Assembly (NCBI RefSeq): GCF_000968375.1 | Contig: NZ_CP009933.1 | Coordinates: 5,270,001-5,334,000 of the forward strand | DNA: 64,000 nucleotides | Direction: 5' to 3' | Origin: Clostridium scatologenes | GTDB taxonomy: Bacteria; Bacillota; Clostridia; Clostridiales; Clostridiaceae | Shown: positions 28,027 to 37,368 of the stretch, in pieces | Layout: the number at the start of each line of letters is the position of its first letter | Position numbering within the stretch: the first letter of the stretch is position 1 | Notes under the pieces: generated by a model | What the model saw: the letters and a program-made list of their open reading frames with translations, nothing else | The model's database searches: none | What the model was told of the DNA's origin: nothing | Made by a program: the position numbers and the translations under genes

Positions 28027-28115
28027 GAACAATGAAATTGTCCTGTTAAGTAGTAGTATATTAGTATTTTTTACTATGGGTGCTTAATAGGATTTTAATT
28101 TATAGAAAATTGTTC
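28027..28115. other. Nested inverted repeat of unknown nature
   Basis: Three levels of pairing: GAACAAT (28027-28033) with ATTGTTC (28109-28115), CCTGTTAAG (28042-28050) with CTTAATAGG (28083-28091), and TAGTA/TTACTA inside. It lies between def and the convergent regulator gene, next to a separate terminator. Confidence 0.5.
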
Positions 28116-28154
28116 AAGAAGGATATTAGACTGGTAAAGATATTTATGATGAAT

Positions 28155-28197
28155 ATGAGGTATAAAACTTTGAAATATAGAAAGTTTTATACCTCAT
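28155..28197. terminator. Bidirectional terminator between def and the sigma-54 regulator
   Basis: Perfect 17-bp arms ATGAGGTATAAAACTTT and AAAGTTTTATACCTCAT with a nine-base loop, between two convergent genes. Confidence 0.8.
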
Positions 28198-28262
28198 AAT
28201 TTATTTGATGGTTACCATTGTTAATATACACACCTAAGTTTAAGGATCGATTGATTTTTGTG

Positions 28263-30140
28263 CTATATTTTTTTAAGTCTGCGCCACAGGGTTGTATAAC
28301 TCATCCCAAGCTCCTTGGCTACTTTAGTTTTATTGCCATTATGCTTTTTAAGAGAATCTTTTATTAACTGATTTTCAATTTTTATAATTTCTGATGTGTT
28401 ATCATTTTTTTCTTCAGAATGTGGATGAAGAAAAATTTTTTCTGAATTGTTTGGTTTTAATTTTAAAACTTCAGAAACTAGATATTCATCAATAATGTTG
28501 TTATCACATAGTGCAATGAGTCTTTCAATAATGTTATTAAGATGTCTTATATTGCCTTGATAGGATATCCTTTGTAAAAGCTTATATGCCTCAGATGTAA
28601 TTTTAATGTCAGGAGCATTTTTTAAAATAAAATGTTTCACAAGAAGAGGAATATCTTCTTTTCGTTCTTCTAAAGTTGGAAGCTCCAATTCTAAAACGCA
28701 TAATCTATAATATAAGTCTTCTCGAAATTTGTTTTCTTCAATTCTTTGTAACAAATTTTTATTAGTAGCGCTAATTATTCTTACATCAATAGGTATGACC
28801 TTATCATCACCAATTCTGATAATTTCTTTTTCTTGGATAACTCTTAGAAGCTTTATTTGTATATCTTCTGACATTTCTCCAAGTTCATCTAAAAATACAG
28901 TACCATTATGTGCTAATTCAAATATACCTGCTTTTCCTTCTGGTCTTGCTCCAGTAAAGGCTCCCTTGACGTAACCAAAAAGTTCACTTTCTAATATACT
29001 TTTAGGTAGAGCAGCACAGTTTATGGCAACAAAAGGTTCATTACGTCTTTCACTGTAGTTGTGAATACTTTGCGCAAAAATTTCCTTACCTGTTCCTGAT
29101 TTCCCTGTTATCAATATAGTGCTGTCTGATTTTGCGAACTTTTTAGCTTTTTTTATTGCAACAGATAATATCTGGCTTTTTCCAATTATATCATTAAATG
29201 TCTTCTTAGCAATATGTCCCTTTGCATTTAATTTTTTACGTATTTCTTTTTCAGCTGTTTGAATGTAATCGGATTTTTGAATAGTTGCAACAGCTCCAAA
29301 AATATTGTCATCAATTTTTATGGGACGACTACTTAAAATTAAGGAATTATTCCCTATTTCTAATAACTCATTATAGGCAGCACTTCCATGTTTAACAGTA
29401 TCTTTAAGTTTTGAAAGATTAAGTATTTGGTCTATTAAAAGATTATTATTTTCATCAGTTAGCAGTTTTTTAGCTCTGTTATTTATATAAGTTATTTCGC
29501 AATATTGGTCTATGCCTATTATACCTTCTCCGGTGGAGTTTAAAATTTGTTTTATTGTCTCGTAACTTTTTCTTCTTTCTAGTTCAAAATTAAGAACGGA
29601 TATTGCGTCATTTAACGCTATTTCAAGAGATGCATTATCAACTTGTATCATTATATTTTTAACGCCATATTTTTTAGCAGCTCTTGCTACTGTAATACCT
29701 CCTATAAATATATCGATACCCTGATTGGAAAGTTTTTTTACCATTTTATCAATGTTTTCTACAGAATCTGGCTTTACAAGCAAAAAATCTTCCCCTGAAA
29801 TATTTTTAAACTTTAAGGCTGCTTCATAGGCTAAATCAAATCCGAAATAGGCTATTTTGTTTGAATACTGCTTTGCTTTTTTTAATGAGAAATGAACATC
29901 CTCATAGGTATAACGCACATCAATTAAAGCAGCATTTGTATTTTTTCTTAAAATATTTAAGTTTTTTCCTCTTGTAATGATAACCTTAGTTCCTTGTGCA
30001 ATGCATTGCATTCCTATTTCAAGTGCTTTATCTCCTGTGGCTTCAAAAATAGGATAATCTAGATTTTTCTTTTTTAATAGATTGCAATATTTTTTTGTGA
30101 AATCTGTAGAGGAAGATAAAATTACAATATCATTATTCAT
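28263..30140 (-). CDS. Sigma-54-dependent activator with PrpR_N sensor domain
   Basis: The 625-residue protein has a PrpR N-terminal sensory domain (about 1-200), a PAS domain (about 205-300), the sigma-54 AAA+ domain (about 325-555) and a Fis-type HTH (about 585-625, NKTKVAKELGMSYTTLWRRL). The AAA+ part has Walker A TGKSGTGKE, the sigma-54 contact loop YVKGAFTGA and Walker B GTVFLDELGEM. It should activate the divergent operon through sigma-54: an inverted-repeat site and a -24/-12 promoter lie in the gap between them. PrpR_N domains sense small organic acids. The Fis helix motif is intact. GAGGTGA precedes the ATG. Confidence 0.93.
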   Translation of the reverse strand: MNNDIVILSSSTDFTKKYCNLLKKKNLDYPIFEATGDKALEIGMQCIAQGTKVIITRGKNLNILRKNTNAALIDVRYTYEDVHFSLKKAKQYSNKIAYFGFDLAYEAALKFKNISGEDFLLVKPDSVENIDKMVKKLSNQGIDIFIGGITVARAAKKYGVKNIMIQVDNASLEIALNDAISVLNFELERRKSYETIKQILNSTGEGIIGIDQYCEITYINNRAKKLLTDENNNLLIDQILNLSKLKDTVKHGSAAYNELLEIGNNSLILSSRPIKIDDNIFGAVATIQKSDYIQTAEKEIRKKLNAKGHIAKKTFNDIIGKSQILSVAIKKAKKFAKSDSTILITGKSGTGKEIFAQSIHNYSERRNEPFVAINCAALPKSILESELFGYVKGAFTGARPEGKAGIFELAHNGTVFLDELGEMSEDIQIKLLRVIQEKEIIRIGDDKVIPIDVRIISATNKNLLQRIEENKFREDLYYRLCVLELELPTLEERKEDIPLLVKHFILKNAPDIKITSEAYKLLQRISYQGNIRHLNNIIERLIALCDNNIIDEYLVSEVLKLKPNNSEKIFLHPHSEEKNDNTSEIIKIENQLIKDSLKKHNGNKTKVAKELGMSYTTLWRRLKKI

Positions 30141-30167
30141 TTGAATGTCACCTCAATTATTTTACTA

Positions 30168-30222
30168 TTTCAATATGAAATGCTGTGAAATAAAAAGTGT
30201 TTCATTTTATTTCATATTGAAA
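30168..30222. promoter_or_regulatory. Paired inverted repeat, likely binding site of the sigma-54 activator
   Basis: TTTCAATATGAAA (30168-30180) and its reverse complement TTTCATATTGAAA (30210-30222) flank GAAA (30187-30190) and TTTCA (30200-30204). The whole is a roughly 26-bp-arm inverted repeat built from TGAAA/TTTCA half-sites. It is 170-225 bases upstream of the sigma-54 promoter and just upstream of the regulator's own start, so autoregulation is possible. Confidence 0.75.
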
Positions 30223-30392
30223 ACGTATATAAAAATTATTTTAATGCAAATCTTTAATAAAGTAAAGTTACAGCTGTGTAAATGTAATATTTTGTAATTT
30301 TAAGTTAAACGAATACATAAATTAAGCGAGCTTTATCTACAAAATAACCGTAAAAAAAATTTTTTTATACATTTTAAGCTTTTATAAACAAT

Positions 30393-30409
30393 TTGGCATC
30401 AAACTTGCT
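30393..30409 (+). promoter_or_regulatory. Sigma-54 (-24/-12) promoter of the catabolic operon
   Basis: TTGGCATCAAACTTGCT matches the consensus TTGGCAC-N5-TTGCW. GG (30395-30396) and GC (30407-30408) are spaced correctly. It faces the transporter gene and leaves a leader of about 200 bases. Confidence 0.88.
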
Positions 30410-30618
30410 AATAATATTAAATGTAAATTTCATTAATGAAAATTTTAGGCGCCAAAAGAAAAAGTAAATTATCTAAGGATTTTATTATAATAACATTAAA
30501 TTTATTAATAATAGAACCCTATAACTAAGAAATTTAAACATAGGATTGGTATGAAGTATAACTAGTTGAATTGAAACAAGGAAAAATGTAAAAAACAAAT
30601 ATGTTAGGGGGAAAAAAT

Positions 30619-32031
30619 TTGGATAAGAAAACTCTATTAAAATTATTACCAGTTGTTCTAATACCGTTATTATTTTGGTTTATACCGACACCAAAAGGAT
30701 TAAAGGCAGAAACATGGCATATTGTAGCTTTGTACATAGCATTACTTTTAGGTTTAATAATTAAGCCATTTTCAGAACCAGTTATTACATTGATCATTAT
30801 AGGTATTTTATCAATGTTTATAGATGTTAAGATAGTATACTCTGGTTATGGATCAGATATGGCATGGTTTATTGTAACTGTAACCATTGTATGTGCTGCA
30901 TTTGTTAAGACAGGTCTTGGTAAAAGGATGGCATACAATTTACTTATAAGATTTGGAAAAACTTCATTAGGATTAGGATATATGATGGCAGCAGTAGATC
31001 TAATATTAAGTCCTGCCACAGGTTCAAATATGTCACGTACATCAATTGATTATCCAGTATTTAGAAATATTGCTGAAAGTGTAGGGTCTACACCAGAAAA
31101 AGATCCTCGTAAGTTGGGTGCATATTTGACAATGCTTATGTATGTAGTATCCATGTCAACAGCTGTGTTATTTTTGACAGGTATGGCAACAAATGCAATT
31201 ACAGTATCTCTTGCACATAAAATGCTTGGGGTAAATATAGATTGGATGACATGGTTTAAGGCATCAGTTGTTCCTGCTGGAATCGTTTTAGCACTTGGAC
31301 CTATTGTAGTATATAAATTTTATAAACCAGATTTGAAAGAACTTGGAGATATTAAACCAGTAATGAAAAAAGGTCTTGAAGAAATGGGACCTATGAAAAC
31401 AGAAGAAAAAATATTGGCTGTTTTATTTGTATTAGCTATTTTAGGATGGATGTTTGGAGCAAAGATTACAGTAGTACATTTGAGCATGCAGATTGTAGCA
31501 TTTGTATTTTTAGCACTTACTCTTTTGTTTGGAATTTTAAACTGGAATGATGTTATAGCTCAAAAGGGTGCATGGAGTACTTTTGTTTGGTATGGTGCAT
31601 TTTATGGTATTGCTGGTGCGTTAGCATCAAAGGGATTTTATACTTGGCTTGCAAAAGTGCTAGAAGGTTACTTAAAATTGTCACAGTTAAACGAAATGGT
31701 AGTTATAGTTGTTATACTTTTGATTAGCTTGGTTGTTAGGTATTTCTTTGTGTCAAACAGTGCATTTGTTGCATCATTCTATCCTGTATTATTTGCTTTA
31801 GTGTTAACTACAAAAGCACCAATTATGGTAGTAGCATTGTTACTTGCATTCTTTGCAGGTTATGGATCATTATTAACTCACTATGGAAACGGTGCAGGAA
31901 TTTATACTTTTGCAACAGGATATTGTACTCAAAAGGATTTCTGGAGAGTAGGAACAATAATGGTTGGTGTGGCATTAGTTGTATTCTTGTGTATAGGATT
32001 ACCTTATTGGAAGGTACTTGGAATCTGGTAA
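30619..32031 (+). CDS. DASS/SLC13-family anion:Na+ symporter
   Basis: The 470-residue protein has about 12 membrane segments and resembles the CitT branch of DASS carboxylate transporters, with the conserved substrate hairpin regions SPATGSNMSRTS and LLTHYGNGAGIYTFATGY and LPYWK at the C-terminus. Such transporters take up di- or tricarboxylates. TTG 30619 is the likely start because AGGGGGA is six bases before it; the ATG at 30601 would contain the site. First gene of the sigma-54 operon, so the operon's substrate is probably an anionic organic acid. Confidence 0.85.
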   Translation: MDKKTLLKLLPVVLIPLLFWFIPTPKGLKAETWHIVALYIALLLGLIIKPFSEPVITLIIIGILSMFIDVKIVYSGYGSDMAWFIVTVTIVCAAFVKTGLGKRMAYNLLIRFGKTSLGLGYMMAAVDLILSPATGSNMSRTSIDYPVFRNIAESVGSTPEKDPRKLGAYLTMLMYVVSMSTAVLFLTGMATNAITVSLAHKMLGVNIDWMTWFKASVVPAGIVLALGPIVVYKFYKPDLKELGDIKPVMKKGLEEMGPMKTEEKILAVLFVLAILGWMFGAKITVVHLSMQIVAFVFLALTLLFGILNWNDVIAQKGAWSTFVWYGAFYGIAGALASKGFYTWLAKVLEGYLKLSQLNEMVVIVVILLISLVVRYFFVSNSAFVASFYPVLFALVLTTKAPIMVVALLLAFFAGYGSLLTHYGNGAGIYTFATGYCTQKDFWRVGTIMVGVALVVFLCIGLPYWKVLGIW

Positions 32032-32066
32032 ATATAATTTAATTTTAAATATATAAGGAGAAAAAA

Positions 32067-33206
32067 ATGTTAGATTTATTGATTATAAATGGACATGTGA
32101 TTGATCCTAAAAATAATGTAGATGAAATAAAGCCAGTAGCAATATATGGAGGCAGAATAACCAAATATGAAAATGGAGAAGAAGCAAAACATGTAATCGA
32201 TGCAAAAGGAAAATATGTATTTCCTGGACTTATTGATTCTCATGCTCATATGTTTCAAGATGGTACAGAAATAGGAATGTATCCAGATACTGCATATATT
32301 CCAACAGGAGTAACAAGTGCTATTGATTTTTCAGCTGGTGTTGCCAATTATTCGATTTTCAGACAGGCGGTTATTGCCCGCAGCAAAGTTAGAATAAAGA
32401 GCTTTTTACAGGTGTGTTCTGCTGGTCTTGTTACTACCAGCTATCATGAATGTATTAATCCTAAATATTTTAATGCTGAAAAAATGGATAGAATGTACAA
32501 AGAGAATAGAGATAACATCTTAGGATTGAAAATTAGACAAAGCGAAGAATTAGCAGAAGGGCTTGGAATTCAGCCATTAATTGCTACAGTTGACATTGCA
32601 AATAAAATTGGATGTCCGGTAGAAGTACATTGTACAAATATTCCCGTTCCAACTTCTGAAGTATTAAAAATACTTAGACCAGGTGACATATTTCAACATG
32701 TTTATCAAGGAGTAAAAAACACAATTATAGATGAGAATGGAAAACTATATGATTGTGTACTAGAAGCTAGAAAAAGAGGAATTATATTTGATACTGCTGA
32801 AGGCAGAAAGCATGGTGACTTTGAAGTAATGACAAAGGCTATGGAACAAGGATTTGTAGCTGATATGTGCAGCACAGATTTAGTTTTAGGCAGTATGTAC
32901 AGAAGACCTATTTTTTCACTTCCTAACCTAATGTCTAGATATTTATGCATGGGCATCAGCTTAAATGAAGTTATTAGAATGACAACAGAAAGACCAGCAA
33001 AGCTTATGGGTATGGAAAATGAAATTGGCTCGTTGTCAGAAGGAGCATATGCAGATGTTGCTATTTTTGACATTATGGATAAAGAGCAATTATATAAGGA
33101 TTGGAAAGGTTCTAAGTTCTTAGCTAATAAATTGCTTAAACCAGAAATGACTATTAAAGATGGTTATATTATGTATTGTGCACCAGACTATATTTATGAA
33201 AACTAA
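32067..33206 (+). CDS. Amidohydrolase/deacetylase-family metallohydrolase
   Basis: The 379-residue protein is an amidohydrolase-superfamily enzyme with metal ligands visible as HAH (GLIDSHAHMF), a Lys in ILGLKIRQ, His in VEVHCTN and FQHVYQG, and Asp in MCSTDL. The ordering fits a binuclear site with a bridging lysine, as in dihydroorotase-like members. The closest annotated group is 'amidohydrolase/deacetylase family'. It probably hydrolyses a cyclic or N-acyl bond in the imported compound. It follows the transporter by 35 bases with AAGGAG before ATG. Confidence 0.85.
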   Translation: MLDLLIINGHVIDPKNNVDEIKPVAIYGGRITKYENGEEAKHVIDAKGKYVFPGLIDSHAHMFQDGTEIGMYPDTAYIPTGVTSAIDFSAGVANYSIFRQAVIARSKVRIKSFLQVCSAGLVTTSYHECINPKYFNAEKMDRMYKENRDNILGLKIRQSEELAEGLGIQPLIATVDIANKIGCPVEVHCTNIPVPTSEVLKILRPGDIFQHVYQGVKNTIIDENGKLYDCVLEARKRGIIFDTAEGRKHGDFEVMTKAMEQGFVADMCSTDLVLGSMYRRPIFSLPNLMSRYLCMGISLNEVIRMTTERPAKLMGMENEIGSLSEGAYADVAIFDIMDKEQLYKDWKGSKFLANKLLKPEMTIKDGYIMYCAPDYIYEN

Positions 33207-33249
33207 AATAGTAAAAGACTAAATTTTAGAATTACAGGAGGATATTAAA

Positions 33250-34233
33250 ATGGGATATAAAATATTATTACCACAAGAAATTATGCAAGAAGGTAGAGAT
33301 TACCTAGAAAGCAGAGGTCATGAGCTTATTACAGGAAGTGGTATGGAAACTGAAGATATTATTAAAGATATTAAAGGTATAGATGCTATGGTGGTTCGTC
33401 TTTCTAAGATTACTAGAGAAGTATTTGAAGCAGCTGATAAACTAAAAGTTATTGTAAGACACGGAGCTGGATTTGATACTGTTGATCTACAAGCAGCAAA
33501 AGACCATAATGTACAAGTTCTTTACTGTCCAACAGCAAATAGTATGTCTGTTGCAGAAGTTACAATGATGTACATGCTTTATTGCTCAAGAAATTATACA
33601 GTAGTAAGAAGAGATTTTATTAATGATTATTATAAGGCTAAATTAAGAACACCTAAATGTGAGCTAGCTGGAAAGACTGTTGGTATTATTGGATGTGGTA
33701 ATATCGGTTCAATTGTAGCTAATAAATGTATGCATGGTTTTAATATGAAGGTTCTTGCTTATGATCCATATAAGAAGAGATCTGATTTCCCAGAAGGTGT
33801 AGAAGTAGTAAGAGATATTGAAAGAATTTACAAGGAAAGTGATTTTGTTTCTGTTCATTGTCCAACTACTAAAGTAACTAGAGAATTTGTTGGAAAGAAG
33901 CAGTTTGAAATGATGAAGTCAACAGCATTCCTTATTAATGCTGCTAGAGGCGCCATTGTAAATGAAGCTGAGCTTTATGAAGCATGTAAAAACAAAGTTA
34001 TTGCTGGTGCAGGATTGGATGTTCTTCAACAAGAACCAGTTGATCCTAAAAACCCAATTTTATATTTAGAAAATGTTGTTGTATCACCACACATTGGTGC
34101 AGCTACTAAGGAAGCAACTGACAGAGCATCACTTCATTCTGCTATTGGTATTCATGAAGTATATGAAGGTAAACAACCAACATGGCCTGTTAAAGCAATA
34201 GATTGGGATACAGCAGAAACTTTTGAAGACTAA
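33250..34233 (+). CDS. D-2-hydroxyacid dehydrogenase family protein
   Basis: The 327-residue enzyme has the NAD-binding motif GIIGCGNIGSIVANK (about 140-155), the catalytic Arg in NAARGAIVN, the Glu-Pro segment VLQQEPVDPKNP and the catalytic His in VSPHIGAATKEATDRA. It belongs to the phosphoglycerate-dehydrogenase-like group and oxidises a 2-hydroxyacid to a 2-oxoacid (or the reverse). With RraA following, it probably prepares a 2-oxoacid for aldol cleavage. No ACT domain is present, so it is unlikely to be the biosynthetic serine enzyme. AGGAGG precedes the ATG. Confidence 0.88.
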   Translation: MGYKILLPQEIMQEGRDYLESRGHELITGSGMETEDIIKDIKGIDAMVVRLSKITREVFEAADKLKVIVRHGAGFDTVDLQAAKDHNVQVLYCPTANSMSVAEVTMMYMLYCSRNYTVVRRDFINDYYKAKLRTPKCELAGKTVGIIGCGNIGSIVANKCMHGFNMKVLAYDPYKKRSDFPEGVEVVRDIERIYKESDFVSVHCPTTKVTREFVGKKQFEMMKSTAFLINAARGAIVNEAELYEACKNKVIAGAGLDVLQQEPVDPKNPILYLENVVVSPHIGAATKEATDRASLHSAIGIHEVYEGKQPTWPVKAIDWDTAETFED

Positions 34234-34285
34234 TTTGAAAATTTATTATATAAAATAATTTTATAAGAAAAAGGAGAAGATTAAT

Positions 34286-34984
34286 ATGCCAGTAGGAAAT
34301 AGAATATTTTTAAAAAGAGAACTTCCAGATAAGGAGTTAGTAAAAGCATTTAGTGAATTGCCAGCAGCAAATGTTGCAGATGCTATGGGACGTCTATGTG
34401 CACTTCATTCAGATATAAAGCTAATGTCAAGTCCAACAAAAAAAATGTGTGGAGTAGCTTTAACTGTAAAGTCTCGTCCTGGTGATAACCTTACTTTACA
34501 TAAAGCACTTAATATAGCTGAAGAAGGCGATGTAATAGTAGTTTCAAATGAAGGCGATAGAAGCCAATCAATAATGGGTGAAATCATGTATAAATATCTT
34601 TCTGAATACAAAAAGATTAAAGGTATTGTGATTGATGGACCTATACGTGATATTGATGTAATATCACAATGTGAAATGCCAATTTATGCAACAGGAACAA
34701 CTCCAGGTGGTCCTTACAAAGAAGGTCCTGGTGAACTAAATGTACCAATTGCTTGTGGACGTATAGCTGTTAACCCAGGAGATATAATTCTTGGAGACCA
34801 TGATGGAGTAATTGTGATTCCTAAGAATGATGCAGCATTAATATTAGATAAAGCACAGACTATTGCAGCAGGAGATGCAGCAAAGGTTGCAGCTTCAGCA
34901 TCAGGAACAGTTAATAGACAATGGGTAGATGATCTACTTGAGAAAAAAGGTTTTGAAATTATAGATGATGTATATAGACCTTAA
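34286..34984 (+). CDS. RraA-family aldolase/decarboxylase
   Basis: The 232-residue protein has the RraA/HMG-aldolase fold and the active-site signature GE-x-x-YKYLSEYKKIKG followed by IVIDGPIRDID (Arg and Asp of the RD motif). Bacterial members cleave 4-hydroxy-4-methyl-2-oxoglutarate or 4-carboxy-4-hydroxy-2-oxoadipate, and decarboxylate oxaloacetate. The RNase-E-inhibitor role known for some RraA proteins is unlikely in this operon. It follows the dehydrogenase by 52 bases with AAGGAG, and is followed by a terminator-like hairpin. Confidence 0.85.
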   Translation: MPVGNRIFLKRELPDKELVKAFSELPAANVADAMGRLCALHSDIKLMSSPTKKMCGVALTVKSRPGDNLTLHKALNIAEEGDVIVVSNEGDRSQSIMGEIMYKYLSEYKKIKGIVIDGPIRDIDVISQCEMPIYATGTTPGGPYKEGPGELNVPIACGRIAVNPGDIILGDHDGVIVIPKNDAALILDKAQTIAAGDAAKVAASASGTVNRQWVDDLLEKKGFEIIDDVYRP

Positions 34985-35000
34985 TAGAATTTTTTAGGAT

Positions 35001-35061
35001 AAGTTCACTTTATTCGCTGCTTTCTAATTTATATAAAGTAGTGAATAAGTGAACTTATTTT
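35001..35061 (+). terminator. Terminator-like hairpin after the RraA gene
   Basis: AAGTTCACTT (35001-35010) and AAGTGAACTT (35047-35056) form the outer stem, with inner pairing ATTC/GAAT and AAG/CTT, then ATTTTT. It may reduce read-through to the chemoreceptor gene. Confidence 0.75.
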
Positions 35062-35102
35062 TGCATATGTAAATAAAAATTATTTAGGTAAGGTGATTAT
35101 AA

Positions 35103-36182
35103 ATGGGTAAAATTTTATTTGTATTAGTAAACAAAGAAACAGCAAAAATGGCATCTCAATCAATTAAAGAAATGAACTTAGATATACCAATTGAATTGAT
35201 TAATAGTTCGAAAGAAGCAGAAAATTTTGTGAAGGAAAATTCCAATGTGGATGTTTTTATCAGTAGAGGTGAAACAGCACGGCAAATAGAGCATTTTTCT
35301 GGTAAACCTGTAGTTTATATAACTTGTTCTATTAATGATATTTTAGATGCACTTCAAAAAGCAGTAAGCATTGAAAGTAAAAAAATTGCTGTGATTGGTT
35401 CTCCTTCTTTAATAGGTGAAGGAATTTGTGATTATACATTTGGTAATACATTAATACATATGCATTCTTATGAAGCAAAAGACTTAGAAACAGTAGTTTC
35501 ACAACTAAAAAAACAAGGATTTACTTCATTTGTTTCAGCTTCTTTTGATTTAAAACTAGCTGATAAATATGGAGTTAAGGTTCAAAAGTTAGATATAAAT
35601 ACTTTATCTATAAAAAGAGCCATAGATGAAGCACTAAAAATTGTACAAGCTCAAGATAATGAATATTTAAGAGAGAAAGAATGGAAAGATGCAGTTCAGC
35701 TGCAAGCTTCAAAATTATATGAGTCTATTGAGCAGTCAGCTTCAACAATTGAAGAATTAGCTTCTTCTTCAGAAGAGCTTGCAGCTACGAGTCAGGAAAC
35801 ATCTAATGTTGTAACTAAAGCTTTTGAAGATGTTAATAATACATCAGAAATACTAAATATAATTCAACAAGTTGCGAAGAAGACTAACATCCTTGGGTTA
35901 AATGCAGCCATTGAAGCATCAAGAGCTGGTGAATTTGGTAGAGGATTTTCAGTGGTTGCATCCGAAGTTCGTAAGCTTGCTAAAGAAAGTAATATATCTG
36001 CTGAAAGAATAAGCGATATGCTTAAACAGTTTGAAAGTTCTGTTGGAGCTGTATCTAGTAATATTGAGCAAAATAATATAATTACACAAGAACAGGCAAA
36101 AGCAAATCAAAATATTGCCTCAATGATAGATAATCTTAGAGATATCGGATATGAATTAATGACTTTAGTGGATAAAAATTAA
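35103..36182 (+). CDS. Soluble chemoreceptor: PrpR_N sensor fused to MCP signalling domain
   Basis: The 359-residue protein has a PrpR_N-like domain (about 1-190, MGKILFVLVNKETAKMAS..., VDVFISRGETARQIE) and a C-terminal methyl-accepting signalling domain (about 210-355). The hairpin tip reads ILGLNAAIEASRAGEFGRGFSVVA. No membrane segment or HAMP is seen, so it is a cytoplasmic receptor. The sensory part resembles that of the operon's sigma-54 activator (ITRG/ISRG at similar positions), so both probably bind the same ligand. The start ATG follows AAGGTGAT. This pairing is discussed as a finding. Confidence 0.88.
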   Translation: MGKILFVLVNKETAKMASQSIKEMNLDIPIELINSSKEAENFVKENSNVDVFISRGETARQIEHFSGKPVVYITCSINDILDALQKAVSIESKKIAVIGSPSLIGEGICDYTFGNTLIHMHSYEAKDLETVVSQLKKQGFTSFVSASFDLKLADKYGVKVQKLDINTLSIKRAIDEALKIVQAQDNEYLREKEWKDAVQLQASKLYESIEQSASTIEELASSSEELAATSQETSNVVTKAFEDVNNTSEILNIIQQVAKKTNILGLNAAIEASRAGEFGRGFSVVASEVRKLAKESNISAERISDMLKQFESSVGAVSSNIEQNNIITQEQAKANQNIASMIDNLRDIGYELMTLVDKN

Positions 36183-36185
36183 GAA

Positions 36186-36232
36186 TTAAGAAAAGAAATT
36201 ATACTAATTGTAAGTATGATTTCTTTTCTTAA
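36186..36232 (+). terminator. Long hairpin after the chemoreceptor gene
   Basis: TTAAGAAAAGAAAT and ATTTCTTTTCTTAA are perfect 14-base arms with inner pairing ATACT/AGTAT. There is no strong U tract. Confidence 0.65.
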
Positions 36233-36399
36233 TTAAAATAACTTTAATTATGCAATTTTAAAATCTAAATTACCTCATAGGGGAGAATTTTATCGTAATA
36301 ATATCTGTTTGTAGTTGATGTAGCACAAGATAAATGTTAGGATTAAGTATAAATAAAGCTGTAATTGATAAAAACTTTACAATTAACGAGGTTAATCAT

Positions 36400-37368
36400 A
36401 TGAAGAAATTTGTTGGGTTGAGAACATTAAAAACGGCAATTGGTTCATCACTTGCTATTATTATTGCAGAATGTTTGGGATTAAAATATGCTGCAGCTGC
36501 GGGTATTATAACTATTTTAAGTATTCAAAATACTAAAAAGACATCTATAAAATTAGCACTTCAAAGAATTGAATCTACCCTTTTGGCTTTGCTAATTTCA
36601 AGTATATTATTTTTAATTTTTGGATTTAAGCCTTTAACTTTTGGAATATATTTAATTATTTTTATTCCACTTACTGTTATTTTGAAAATCACAGATGGAA
36701 TTGTTGTAAGTTCAGTTTTAGTTACACATTTGTTAGCTGCAGAGTCAATATCTATGTTTTGGATAAAAAATGAATTTTTACTTATGACTGTTGGTGCTGG
36801 AATAGGTATATTTCTTAATATTTATATGCCTAAAATAGAAAATGAAATAAAAGAAACTCAGAAAAATATTGAAGAGTATATGCGCAAAATTTTATTTAAT
36901 ATGGCAGAGAATTTGAGAAATCAAAGTATTCATATAGAAGATGGATTATTCAATGAATTAGAAATAATATTAAAAGAAGGGACAAGGAGTGCATACAGAC
37001 ATTTAAACAATTATATCATTAATGATGTAAAATATTATGTTCAATATATGGAAATGAGAACTCTTCAATATGAAACATTAAAATATATGAAAAATAATTT
37101 TATTAAATTTTATATGACTTTTGAGCAGACGGAAACGGTTGCAGCATTTACAGAAAAGGTTGCATCTGATTTTGAAGAATTTAATACTGCTGAAGAACTC
37201 TTAAGAGAATTAAATGAAATTATAAATATGTTTAAGGTTCAAGAACTTCCTAAAACAAGAGAGGAATTTGAAAATAGAGCAATGCTTTTTCAATTTTTAA
37301 ATGATATGGAATCACTTTTGAGGGTAAAGAAAAGTTTTATAAAAAATTATAAACATATTATTGAATAA
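36400..37368 (+). CDS. Aromatic acid exporter family (ArAE/DUF939-like) protein
   Basis: The 322-residue protein begins KKFVGLRTLKTAIGSSLAIIIA and has six hydrophobic segments in the first 150 residues with LKYAAAAGIITILSIQNTKK, the signature of ArAE_1 family proteins, then a long helical cytoplasmic domain (about 165-320). These are putative exporters of organic acids; function is rarely tested. Starting at ATG 36400 is preferred (ACGAGG ten bases upstream) to an ATG 66 bases earlier with no site. It may export a toxic intermediate of the neighbouring pathway. Confidence 0.75.
   Translation: MKKFVGLRTLKTAIGSSLAIIIAECLGLKYAAAAGIITILSIQNTKKTSIKLALQRIESTLLALLISSILFLIFGFKPLTFGIYLIIFIPLTVILKITDGIVVSSVLVTHLLAAESISMFWIKNEFLLMTVGAGIGIFLNIYMPKIENEIKETQKNIEEYMRKILFNMAENLRNQSIHIEDGLFNELEIILKEGTRSAYRHLNNYIINDVKYYVQYMEMRTLQYETLKYMKNNFIKFYMTFEQTETVAAFTEKVASDFEEFNTAEELLRELNEIINMFKVQELPKTREEFENRAMLFQFLNDMESLLRVKKSFIKNYKHIIE

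Noticed and set aside
28729..28974. 81-codon plus-strand frame inside the sigma-54 regulator
   Set aside because: Antisense shadow of the conserved AAA+ domain.
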